Of a stretch of DNA of 64,000 bases, positions 1-12,209 are shown piece after piece. The notes below the pieces were generated by a model. It was not told where the DNA came from and searched no databases. It worked only from the letters and a program-made list of their open reading frames with translations. Each line of letters begins with the position of its first letter. The first letter of the stretch is position 1. This stretch comes from Ustulina deusta (Eukaryota; Ascomycota; Sordariomycetes; Xylariales; Xylariaceae), in contig JAJNNX010000017.1 of assembly GCA_023159155.1 (NCBI GenBank), forward strand, positions 186,001 through 250,000, read 5' to 3'. Both the position numbers and the translations under genes were made by a program.

Positions 1-736
1 TTTTTTTATATATTTTTAATTATTTAATTTGTTTAATTTTAAATTTTGTTTTATTGTTAATATTTTTAGCTAAAAGTAATAATTAGATTTATTAAAATAA
101 AAAGTTATTATTTATTTTTTATAATTAGTTAATATAAAATAAGTTTTTTATTTTATAAAAATTAAGCAAATTAAAAACATAGCTAAATTTTTATTTTTTT
201 AAGATTTTAAAAAGTCTAATTAACTAAAAGTTTAATTTAATAGTTAATACTTATATTATAAAAATTCTTTTTTTTTTAAAAATTTTATTTTATTTTAAAA
301 TTTATTAAGCATTTTTTTTATTAGTTTATAATTTATATTATTTTTATATAAAAATTGCTATATTATATATTATTTTTTAAATATTTTAGGTTTAATAGAT
401 TAGTTTAAATATTTATTGTTTAGTATTAAAATTTATAATAATTTTATTAATATTTATTATTAAAAAGTTTTATATTTTAATTTTTATTATTATTTTTAGT
501 AATAATATATTAATTAATAAATATTATAAAAAATTATATATAAAATTTAAAATAAAAAAATAAAAATTTTAATTGTTTTAGTATTTATTAATATAAAAAT
601 AAAATTATTAGTTTAGTTTTTAATTAATTAATTTTATTACTTTTTAAGTTTAAAAATAATAAATATTACTAAAATAATATTTAATACTTATAAAACTATT
701 AATTATTACTATAAACTTAAAAATAAATAGTTTTAT
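1..736 (+). repeat. Older repeat, copy A, left part
   Basis: This segment is closely similar to about 10345-11038. It was split from its continuation (7861 to about 9070) by insertion of the LTR element. Its true left end lies outside the window. Confidence 0.75.
732..736 (+). repeat. Target-site duplication, left copy (TTTAT)
   Basis: The 5 bp before the 5' LTR are identical to 7861-7865. The paralogous empty site at 11034-11038 has the motif once only. Confidence 0.8.
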
Positions 737-990
737 TGTTATAATAATAGTGTTGACTACGCACGAGGCTACTGCCAACTGCATACAAAACTATTTATAC
801 AATACTAGCAATTGGTTAATTGGTCTAATTGCATAAGCGGTATATATATATAGAATTCTCTTATTATATAAGAATCTTCTATATAAAGGTCTTACTTTCG
901 TACAAATAGTTAGAAAAATAGATTAATATATATAGTTATTTATTTTATTTTTTTGTTACATATAATATTATATTTTCTAGCTACCTAATA
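737..990 (+). repeat. 5' LTR of the nested element
   Basis: This 254-bp repeat aligns without any gap to 7607-7860. Every difference I checked between the two is a transition. It is the more A/T-converted of the two copies at its 3' end. Confidence 0.85.
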
Positions 991-3900
991 CTAATTAATA
1001 TTTTTAGCTAAAAAATATAAATTGGCAAAAGTAAAGATAGAATTTTAACTTAGTTGTACAGACTATATATTCTGTATTATATTTTAGTTCTTTTAGTAGT
1101 AGGCCAATAGAAAAAAAAAATTAATTACCTGTTTGTATTTTAGCTCAGCTTTTATACAAAAGTGCAATTAATAGCGCATAATTATACTATTTCCTAATTA
1201 TTATTATATAAACTATATAAAAATTCGTATTATAATTAAAATTTTTATTTTTATTTTTTATATTTATAAATATATTAAACAATAGCTAATTATATAAAGG
1301 CTATTAGGAGCAAATATATAAAAATACTAAAGCTTTTAAAGAATAACTCTTAATATTTTTAAACAATTTTCTATACAAATTTATAATTAAAAAGATTGCT
1401 AAGTATATTAGTATTTTTTTAGCTGCTATATAAAAAACAATTAATTTTTATATATATAATAATATTTTATATAACTTTTATATAATAACTAAAAAAGAAA
1501 TTAATATATAGGCTATATATTTATATATTAAATATAGCTAAACTTTATATAAACTAAAAGATTTTTAAAAAGTACTAACAAAAAATATTAAATTAGTTAA
1601 ACTGCAAATATTATAAATAATTAATAATAAAATTATTATAAAAATATATAATATATTTTATATAAAAAATATTTTAAACTAAAAACTAGCAAAACGTTTA
1701 AAAAAAAACTATATTATATAACTTATAAAAAATAGATATATCTTAGCATATAAACTTTAACTTCTTATATAATAATTTTAAATATTACTAGCATTTTTTA
1801 TTCTAAGTTAGTAATTTTTTGGTTAAAACTATAATAATAAAAACTTTTTTATATAATAGAATAGTTTTATAGTATTTACTTTTAAAACTAGAGTATAATT
1901 TTAAAAAGATTTCTATATATAAAATTAAAAAAGATTTTTAATTTAAAATAATATATTACTATATAATAATAAGGCATTAAGAGTATACTTCTAAAAAACA
2001 TTCTTAACTATAAAACATTATTTATTTTTTATACTAATTGATAACCTAGCTATATAAACTAGAAGTATGCCATATTTTTAATATATAATAAAATACCTAG
2101 TCCTATAATACCTCTTATAAATTTTTAAATAATTAATATTTTATATAATATTAGATATAAAAATATTTATATTTTATATTTAGATTTTATTTATATATAA
2201 TATCTAAAATAAGATTATTCTAGCAGCAAAATACTAAATATTTCTAAAAATTTAGTAAAAAAAGAAAACTATTCCAAAAAGCTATATAATTTACTTTATA
2301 ATAAAACATAATAGTTTATTAACTTTTGCTATAAAATAGAAATTATAAAGGAATAGTTTTATATAATATTTCTAGTTATTCTAACTAATTATATGAAAAA
2401 TTATTATATATATTATATTAGTTCTAATTATATATAAAAAAAAATATATAATATTATAGATTTATATTTTAATATAATTACAAATTATAACTAATACTAA
2501 ATAAACTAAACTAATATTATTTTTATATAAATATATAAACAAAAAAAAAACTTTTTTTTATATAAAATATTAGAAGTTATAATTAATAAACTATTAAAAA
2601 TATAAAAAGTACTTAAAGCAAAATATTTAAAAAAAATATACTTTAGTATAATTATTATATAAATATATAAAGGTGTGCTAGAATTTGAAACAGTACTTAT
2701 TTTTTAAAAACCTATGTTTAAAGGTTTTTTTTCTAACTTTTGTTTATATTTCTAAGTTAAAAATAACCTATTAAACAAACATTTTATATAAAAAGTAAAA
2801 AATATCTATTATATAAATAAGCAATATAATTATGCTAATTATTATTTTATATAATATAAAAATACTAGATAATACTTTTATAATTCTTAAAAATAATACC
2901 TTAACTAAAATTATACAAATATTTATTTTTAGAAAAATGTTTATATAAATAAAAAATGCTTTATTTGCTAAAAAAAAAATATTAGTTAATAAACTATATT
3001 TTCTAAAAAAAGGCTTATATAAAAAGCTAATATTTTAATATATATAAAATAATGTTTAATAATGAACTAATTTTAGTAGAATTTTTTATTTATTTTACTA
3101 AGTATAAAAGTTATTTAGACTTATATAATAATAATAAAAAAAGATTTTAATATATATAATAAAGATATAATATAATATATTATAAATAATATATTTATAT
3201 ATTATATAACTTAAAAAAATATTTAAGTAATAATAATAAATTAGCTTTTAGATTAATTTGTATTAAATAATTAATATTATATAAAATATTAAAGTATTAT
3301 TTAAAATATAGATATTTTAAAATTTTTAATTATAAAAAAGCTATAAGTAAAAACATATATATAAAAGAACTTTAATATAAAGATTATATAAACGTTTAGA
3401 ACAGCTAAAATAAGCTTTAGTAAAAATTATATAATAATTTTAATTAGTATAATAAAAATTAATAATAAGATTAGTTATACAATTTTTTATATATTAAATA
3501 TTTTTATTTTGTTTTTATTTTTATTAAAAGATATAAACTATTTAAAAGCCTATTTTAATAATATAAAAGATATTATTATATAAAAAGATAAAAATATTTC
3601 TTTTGTTATATATAAATAGAGCTATTCTTTTTTAATATTTATTTATATAAAATAACTAGTTATTTTACTAAAGTTAAACTATAGCATTTATATAAATGCT
3701 TTAGGCACTTTTATACAAAAAGATTATATAAAATATTAATTTATATAAAATATAAAATTAAATAGCTAATTTTAAAAAAGATTTAAAAGTTCTATTATTA
3801 TTACTAAACATATAATAAAGCTTTATACTACTTTAAGTTTATAATTAAAAATAACTATAAATTTAACTATAAAGTAATTATAAATATTATATAAATAAGG

Positions 3901-6900
3901 AACTAAAATATATTATATATAATTAATACTATAATATTATTTTAAGCGGTTATTTTTTTAAAATTTATATTTATATAAAATATATAAAAAATATTATATA
4001 AATATTAGATTAATATTTATTAAAGCATACTAAGCAATCAAAAAAATAAAACAAGCATATAAACCGTTAAAACATACGTATAATATTTTTTAAAAAGAAA
4101 TTAATATATAAATAAATAATAAATTAATTTTATAAATAGTAATTAAAACATTAAATAATATAGCTAGACTAAACAGTTTTATATTAACTTTTTTTATTTT
4201 TAAAGTATATTTATATATTAATAAAGAAATTTTTTTTTTTTAGCCTTTATATAAAAAGCAATAGCTATTTAAAACATAATAAAAATGCTATATAAAAACT
4301 ATATAAAAATTAAAATTAACTATACAATTAAAAAATAAAATAGATTATTTTTATATAATATATTTATATTTTTTTTTATAACAAAGTTTTAATATAAAAA
4401 GAAAAAAAAATAAGAAGGCCTATATAAAATTAAAATAATTAAAAAATTAGATAGAATTATTGTTTTAATAAATAAGCTAATATATTTTTACTATATATAA
4501 GTCAAACTATATTATTATATAAAAAATGCCTAGATTAAAAATATAAAAAATAATAACATATAATTAACATAACTAATAATAATATAAAAAAAATATAGCT
4601 AGCTAAGAAAAAAACTTGTTATATATTTATTATATAATATTTAAATACTATAGATTTTTTTAATTATAAAAAAATATTAAACTTTTAAACTAGCAACTAA
4701 ACTTTATATAAATAGGATTATTATAACTTTTAAAAAATTATTTAAAAAATTAAATATAATAAAGATTAATAAACTTATTATATAAAATATTTTTAAGTTT
4801 ATTATGTATAACTTAAATATATATAAAAAAAAATATTTTTTTAAATTTTGCTTTATATAAAAAGTAAAAAAAAAAAATATTAAGCTATATAAAAAATTAA
4901 AGCTAGTTATATAAAAATATAATAATACTAAAAAAAATATAATCCTAACTTAATTACTAATAATCTAATAAATAAGCTAATAGTTAATTTTAGCTTTTGG
5001 ACCTATTTTTATATATAATTTTAAAATATTATATAAGTTTAAAAATATTATTTAAATTTATGTTTAATTAGAAAATAAGCTATTATATAATATTTATATT
5101 TGTTTATTTTTAAAACTAAAAAATAAATATTTTTTAAAGATTATTTTATAAATTATATAATTTTTATATAGCTTAGCTAAATCTAGGCTATATTAGTTTA
5201 AAATTTATTATTAATACTACTAAAAAAAACTTAAAATATAAATATTTATGTATAATTTATATTTACTATTTATATATAATAGCCCGGATATTTTTAAAAT
5301 AACAAAAATATAAATAGATAATATTTTAAACTTTATAACTTTAAACTTTTTAATATATAAAAAAAAAAAATTTTAGTAAGCAAAACTTTATATAAAACTA
5401 AAAAAAACTTTATTTTTTAATTATTTAATTAAGTTTAATAATAAAAAGATTTTTTTATATAAATATAATATTATAATAATTTAAAAAAACTAAACTAAAA
5501 ATTTAGCTAAAATTAATTTTTATATAAAAAAGTTTATTTAAATTTATATTTTTTAATAAGCTTAAAAAATATATATTAATAATATATGCTAACTAAAAAT
5601 TATATATAACTTTATTGTTATAACTTAAATAATTAAGCTATAATTATATAATATTAAAATATTAAATAAATAGATTAAATAATAAAAAAATAACCTAATT
5701 TAAAAATTTATATTTATTTTATTTGATTTTTATTATATAAAGCTATTTATTTTTATAAACAGTTTGTTTATAAATAATATAAATATAATTTTTTAGTTTG
5801 GTTTTATTATTATATTAATAATTAAAATTTATATAAAAAATATAATAAATTTAGATTTTAAAATTAAAAAAAATATTATATATTAGAATTTAAATAAATA
5901 TAAACAAGTTATATAAAGTATTCTAGCTAGCAAATTATATAATATAGTAAGCAGTTTTAATAATATTATTATTTTTTATATAATTTTTTAAAAAATTATA
6001 AAAATATTTAATTTATTTTTAATATTTATTATTTTATACTTAAATTTAAAATTATTATATAATTGTTTAGTTAAATCAAAAATAATATAAAAAAAATTTT
6101 TTTTTTAAAGTATAATAGATTAATAATAAAAATAACCTAATAAATATATTTATTAAGTATACCCCGAACTAAATATTAACAACTTTAGTTTTTATTAATA
6201 AACTATTTATATAAATTAAAATATTTATTAAAAAATTATAAAAAATATATTTATATAATAAAAAATAGCTAATAATTAAGCTATATATAAAAAAGTAAAT
6301 ATTATATATAAGTATTAGGAAAAATAAAAAAATATAAAAAAAATAACAAAAATTTATTTATATTTTAAAGAGCTAACGTACAACTATTCTTTTTTTTTTT
6401 TTAGACAAAACTTTTTTTTTTTTTTTAATTGCGGTTGGAGCATTATGTTTCGTGCGAGCGCTAGACGTAAGCGCTATATATACTCCCCTAGAAATTAGGG
6501 ACTTAATAATACACTAAAAACAACGTTTTAGTATAGTAGCAGTAGCTGCTATATAGACTGTTTATATAAGGTAGGGATACTACTTTTTGATTTTAAACCA
6601 AAATAGCTTAAAAATAGTTTTTTTAGTAGATAAACTTAGCTTAAATATTTGTAAAAACGTTTAATAATAATACTTAGAATATAATATTAATAGATAGAGC
6701 AGCAGTAATAGTATTTTTTTTGTTTTATTATATAACAAAACATATTAGCTATTAAACATACTAAAAATTATTTATATAAAAATAAAAATTAAAAATATAT
6801 ATATATTTATATAAAAAGTTTATATAAAGGCCTAGTAGGCCTAACTCTTTATAAAGAAGCTATATATTTTTATATAGCTATTGTTTTTTATACGGACAAA

Positions 6901-6960
6901 ATTTTAAAACTATAAAACGCTACTTAAGGTAGGCAGCGCTAGACATAGGCGGGCAGAGGT

Positions 6961-7160
6961 GGCGGTAGATATACTGCTACTATTACTGCTACTACTAATA
7001 GTGCTGCTTAAATTACTGTTAGTATAATACTTAAAATAATAAAAAAGCTTTATATATAATAGTAATAGTAGTAGTAGCGGTAGTAGTAGTAGTACTACTA
7101 CTGCTAATAATATTGCTACTACTACTACTACTATTATTGCTACTATTACTATTATATAAT
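6961..7160. repeat. ACT/AGT trinucleotide tracts, imperfect inverted repeat
   Basis: ACT-type trinucleotides cover about 6970-7020. An AGT run (about 7060-7094) then meets an ACT run (about 7095-7155) head to head at AGTACT, so the strand could fold into a long imperfect hairpin. It lies in the less mutated 3' part of the LTR element. Confidence 0.6.
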
Positions 7161-7229
7161 AATTATTATTTTTAAGTTAATATAACTTTGAAATAATAGC
7201 TAAAGCATACGTATGATATATATGTACGC

Positions 7230-7231
<2 letters not shown>

Positions 7232-7261
<30 letters not shown>
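7232..7261 (+). repeat. Poly-A tract of about 30 bases
   Basis: An uninterrupted A run inside the 3' internal part of the LTR element. It could be a replication-slippage tract or the tail of a nested insertion; no flanking duplication was found. Confidence 0.6.
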
Positions 7262-7264
<3 letters not shown>

Positions 7265-7349
7265 GTATAAAAACGGCCCGTTTTATATATAATAGCTACA
7301 ATTGTTACGTTTTATTTAATTTTAAATATTTTTAAATAACGTATAGAAA

Positions 7350-7434
7350 GTAGTTATATATAAAAAGCAGTTATATATAAAAGGTAGTTATATATAAAAG
7401 GTAGTTACGTACAAAAAATAGTTATATATAATAA
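7350..7434 (+). repeat. Five tandem 17-bp repeats
   Basis: Five consecutive 17-bp units of the form GTAGTTATATATAAAAG start at 7350, 7367, 7384, 7401 and 7418. The fourth is less converted (GTAGTTACGTACAAAAA), which suggests the original unit contained CG dinucleotides. The array lies about 170 bp before the 3' LTR. Confidence 0.7.
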
Positions 7435-7606
7435 ACAAACTATAAAAGGCCTTTTAAAAAAATAATAATTTAACATACTATTAGATAATTTTATTAGTTA
7501 CGGATTGGCTATATACTATAATTTATTTTTTTTTGCGTTTAAAAATTTTTTAATTTTTTTAGCAGTTATATAAAGGTATACTACAGTCAAAAAAAAAAAG
7601 AGCTAG

Positions 7607-7860
7607 TGTTGTAATAATAGTATTGATTGCATACAAAGCTATTGCTAACTACATATAAAACTATTTATATAATACTAATAATTGGCTGATTGGTCCAATT
7701 GTGTAGGCGGTATATATATATAGAATTCTTTTACTATATAAGAATCTTTTATATAAAGGTCTTACTTTTGTACGGATAGTTAGAGAGATAGATCGATATA
7801 TATAGTTATTTATTTTACTTCTTTGTTATGTACGATATTGTACCCCCTGGCCACCCAATA
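7607..7860 (+). repeat. 3' LTR of the nested element
   Basis: This is the 254-bp partner of 737-990. It is less mutated near its end (CCCCCTGGCCACCCAATA) and so gives the better view of the original terminus. Confidence 0.85.
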
Positions 7861-7865
7861 TTTAT
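7861..7865 (+). repeat. Target-site duplication, right copy (TTTAT)
   Basis: The 5 bp after the 3' LTR match 732-736, as expected for an integrase-mediated insertion. Confidence 0.8.
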
Positions 7866-9070
7866 ATTATTTAATATTTATATATTTAATATATTAAAAA
7901 ATCTATATAAATTTTTATAATATTTATTTTTTTGCTAAATAAAGTTATAATTAAACAATTAAATTTATTTATAAATATTTATATATAATTATAACTTTAT
8001 TAGTTAAATAATATATTTTTACTATTTATTATTATATATTATTATACTATAGCTAATATAAATAATAAATAAAAAAAACTAAAAGTGTTGTTTTATAATA
8101 TTTTGTTTTTTTTATAGTTATAATAATTATATATATATTATTTATAATTATATTTTAAATAAAACTAATAATATTTTTATTTTAATATTTTAATTATTTT
8201 ATATTAATTTTAATATATAATAATTAAAAATATATAAGTTTTTTAAATTAAAGCTATATAAAAAAAAATAGTTTTATTTAAAATAATTTTAGGTATATAT
8301 AACTTTTTATTTTTATTTTTTAGATCTTATAATTAATTTTTTTGTTTAATTAGATTTACTAAGTTAGCTTTTTAAAAAATATTAAATAAAAAGTCTATAG
8401 TTCATATAAATTTTAATATTTTATTAAGCAGGACTAATATTATTATTTTTTATTTATTTTTTTTAGTTTTAATTATAAAAAGTTTAGTTATTTTTTTTAA
8501 TAAAATATTAGCTACTATATTTTTTTATTTTAATTAATATTAAAAAATAATATTAAAGTTTAATAAAAAGTTAGCTTAGTATATTTATTATATTAATAAA
8601 ATTTATTTATTTAAAAAGTATAATAAAACTTAATAATTAGTTATTATAAAAAATTTAGTTTTAAAAAGTTTTAAGTAATAATATTTTAAAATTTATATTA
8701 TTGCTAAAAATTTATAGTTTTAAATTAAGTAAGCTTGATTAATTAGTATTATTGTTTTAAAAAAATATTTTATAAGTTTTTAGGTTATATTTTTTTATTA
8801 CTGCTAGATAATTTTTATTATTATATTATATAAAATATTTATTTTTATTTATATTAATTAGCTAGGTTTAAAAAAAGCTAAAATAAGTACTTTATATACT
8901 AGTAGTTTTATATATTTAAAAGCTTATTTTTATTTTAATCTTATTATAAATAGTTTATTTTTTTTAATAGTTAATTTAAAAAAATAATAATTTTATTAAT
9001 ATAGTAAATAAATATATAAATATAATTATAAAGCTTAAAAAATAATTAGATTAATTTAGTATTTTTAAAA
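7866..9070 (+). repeat. Older repeat, copy A, right part
   Basis: It continues copy A and matches about 11039-12209. Similarity stops near 9070, while copy B runs on into unrelated sequence. Confidence 0.7.
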
Positions 9071-9793
9071 TTTGTTATAAATAAAAAGTTTACAAAGTCA
9101 GGTATAATATATAAAGAGATAAGTTATATATTTAGTAAGGTTAGCTTATAAAACTAAAGCTTATAAAAAGAAGATTTTTTATTAAAATAGGTGCAGATAT
9201 AGTATATATATATAATAAATATATATAAGTCCTAGTATGCTAGGCATAACAATTATCTTTTTTTCTTTAGTTAGGTTGTTTTTAATTTAATATATATAAG
9301 TATGCAAGATATAAAGTGTATAGTATAGGTAGGTAGTATATATATATATATAGATAGGGGGTAATTTAAATACGGAGTTTATATAGAATTAAAGTAATAT
9401 ATATACGATTAATGCAATATAATTAATTAGGTGTTTATAGGTATAAATATATAAGTATTTTTATTATATTAATAATATATAGGATTATTATTATTACTAA
9501 TATAAATATTTTAGTACTTATATAATATTGTTAATTAAGAGTTTTAATATATATATAATATAATATATATATATATATTATATATTTAAATATATAGTAA
9601 ATTTTAATATTAGTGATTTAAGCGTAGGTTATATATAAATTATTTATAAAGCTAATCTAGTTTTATATAAATATTTTAGCTTGGTTTTTTTTTTTTTTTT
9701 TTTTTTTTAGCTACTACTATTATTATTATTTATTAGTTTTAACTACTTATATATATTACTACTATTATTTTTTTTTTTTTTTATATTTATATT

Positions 9794-10036
9794 TGTTATA
9801 ATTAGTTAAGTAAAGCTTCTATAGCTAGTTTATTAATACTATAAACAAAGATTCTAAACTAAAAAAAAAAGAAAAAAAAAAAAAAGTTAAAATTTATAAA
9901 ATAAGTAAATATAGACTTTATATATATAGCTGTAGAGTTAGGTTAGTTTATATATAGATTTTTTATTTTATTGCTATATAGGTCTAAAGTTTTTATAAGT
10001 TTTATTAAAACTATATAAACTATACTAACTGTTATA
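9794..10036. repeat. Direct repeat, possible LTR of the older family (left)
   Basis: It starts TGTTATAATTAG and resembles 15371-15593 over its whole length, including a central A-rich stretch and a TATATAGCT...GAGTTA block. It could be an LTR of the family to which copies A and B belong. No matching target duplication was seen, so this stays tentative. Confidence 0.55.
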
Positions 10037-10339
10037 TTACTTTTTTTTAAAACTAAAAGTTTAAATATAGTTTTAATTTAAAGTTATTAATAATATTAAG
10101 TTTATATAATTTTTTTATATTATATTATTTTATTATTATTTTTATAATTACTTATAAATTTATTAATTATTATTATATATATTTATTTTTATAATTTTAT
10201 AAAAAATCCAAAAGCTTTTTTATAAGTTTTATAGAATTAGTTAAGTTTAATTAGTATATTTTTAAAATTTTAAGCTATATATTAAATATTATTAAAATTA
10301 TAACTTTTTTAAGCGATCTAATATTATCACTTTTTATTT

Positions 10340-12209
10340 TTTTTTTATATTTTTAATTGTTTAATTTGTTTAATTTTAAATTTTGTTTTATTATTAATAT
10401 TTTTAACTAAAAGCAATAATTAAATTTATTAAAATAAGAAATTATTGTTTTTTTTTTTTAATTAGTTAATATAGAATAGGTTTTTTATTTTTATTTTTTT
10501 AAAATTTTAAAAAGTTTAATTAATTAAAAGTTTAATTTAATAGTTAGTACTTATATTATAAAACTTTTTTTTTTTAAAAATTTTTATTTTTTATTTTAAA
10601 ATTTACTAAGCGTTTTTTTTTATTAGTTTATAGCTTATATTATTTTTATATAAAAATTACTATATTATATATTATTTTTTAAATATTTTAAGTTTAGCAA
10701 ACTAGTTTAAGCGCTTACTACTTAGTATTAAAATTTATAATAGTTTTATTAATATTTATTATTAAAAGATTTTATATTTTAATTTTTATTACTATTTTTA
10801 ATAATAATATATTAATTAATAAATATTATAAAAAATTATATATAAAGTTTAAAATAAAAAAATAAATATTTTAATTATTTTAATATTTATTAATATAGAA
10901 ATAAAATTATTAGTCTAATTTTTAATTAGTTAATTTTATTGCTTTTTAGGTTTAAAAATAATAAATATTATTAAAGCAGTACTTAATATTTATAAAACTA
11001 TTAATTATTATTATAAACTTAAAAATAAATAGTTTTATATTATTTAATATTTATATATTTAGTATACTAAAAAATCTATATAAACTTTTATAATATTATA
11101 TAGCTAGTAATTTTATAATATTTATTTTTTTATTAAATAAAATTATAATTAAATAGCTAAACTTATTTATAAATATTTATATATAGTTATAATTTTATTA
11201 GTTAAATAATATATTTTTATTATTTATTATTATATATTGCTATATTATAGCTAGTATAAACAATAAATAAAAAAAACTAAAAGTTTTGTTTTATAATATT
11301 TTATTTTTTATAATTATATTTTAAATAAAACTAGTAATATTTTTGTTTTAATATTTTAATTATTTTATATTAATTTTAGTATATAATAATTAGGGGCATA
11401 TAAACTTTTTAAATTAAAGCTATACAAAAAAAAATAATCCTATTTAAAATAATTTTAAGTATATATAGCTTTTTATTTTTATTTTTTAAACCTTATAGCT
11501 AATTTTTTTATTTAATTAGGTTTACTAGGTTAGCTTTTCGGAAAGTATTAAATAAAAGATTTATAGTTAATATAAAATTTAATATTTTATTAAGCAGAAC
11601 TAATATTATTATTTATTTTTTAATTTTTTTAGCTTTAATTATAAAAAGCTTAGTTATTTTTTTATTTTAATTAGTATTAAAAAATAATATTAAAGTTTAA
11701 TAAAAAGTTAGCTTAATATATTTATTATATTAATAAAATCTGTTTATTTAAAAAATATAATAAAGCTTAATAATTAGTTATTATAAAAATTTTAGTTTTA
11801 AAAAGCTTTAAGTAATAGTATTTTAAAATTTATACTATTACTAAAAGTTTATAGTTTTAAATTAAGTAAGCTTATTTAATTAGTATTATTATTTTAAAAA
11901 AATATTTTATAAATTTTTAAGTTATATTTTTTATTGCTACTAAATAACTTTTTTTATTACGTTATATAAAATATTTATTTTTATTTATATTAGTTAGCCA
12001 AGCTTAAAAAAAACTAAAACAAATATTTTATAAGTTAGTAGTTTTATATATTTAAAAGTTTATTTTTGTTTTACTTTTATTATAAATAGTTTATTTTTTT
12101 TAATAGTTAATTTAAAAAAAATAGTAATTTTATTAATATAATAAATAAATATATAAACATAATTATAAAGCTTAAAAAATAACTAAATTAATTTAATATT
12201 TTTAAAATT
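10340..12209 (+). repeat. Older repeat, copy B (uninterrupted empty site)
   Basis: It is collinear with copy A but has no LTR element. At 11021-11060 the sequence runs straight through the insertion point with TTTAT present once (11034-11038). Most differences from copy A are transitions, plus a few short gaps. Confidence 0.75.

Larger units (their letters stand above)
737..7860 (+). mobile_element. Complete LTR retrotransposon, RIP-degraded
   Basis: Two 254-bp direct repeats bound 6.6 kb of AT-saturated sequence. Both start TGTT and end CAATA or TAATA; TG...CA ends with the final CA decayed to TA are expected after RIP. The 5-bp sequence TTTAT occurs just outside each end (732-736 and 7861-7865). 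An A-rich then GAG purine tract directly before the right repeat (about 7590-7600) looks like a polypurine tract and suggests plus-strand orientation. No gag-pol reading frame survives, so copia or gypsy class cannot be decided by eye. The 3' part (6.4-7.6 kb) is less mutated and carries simple repeats. Confidence 0.85.
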
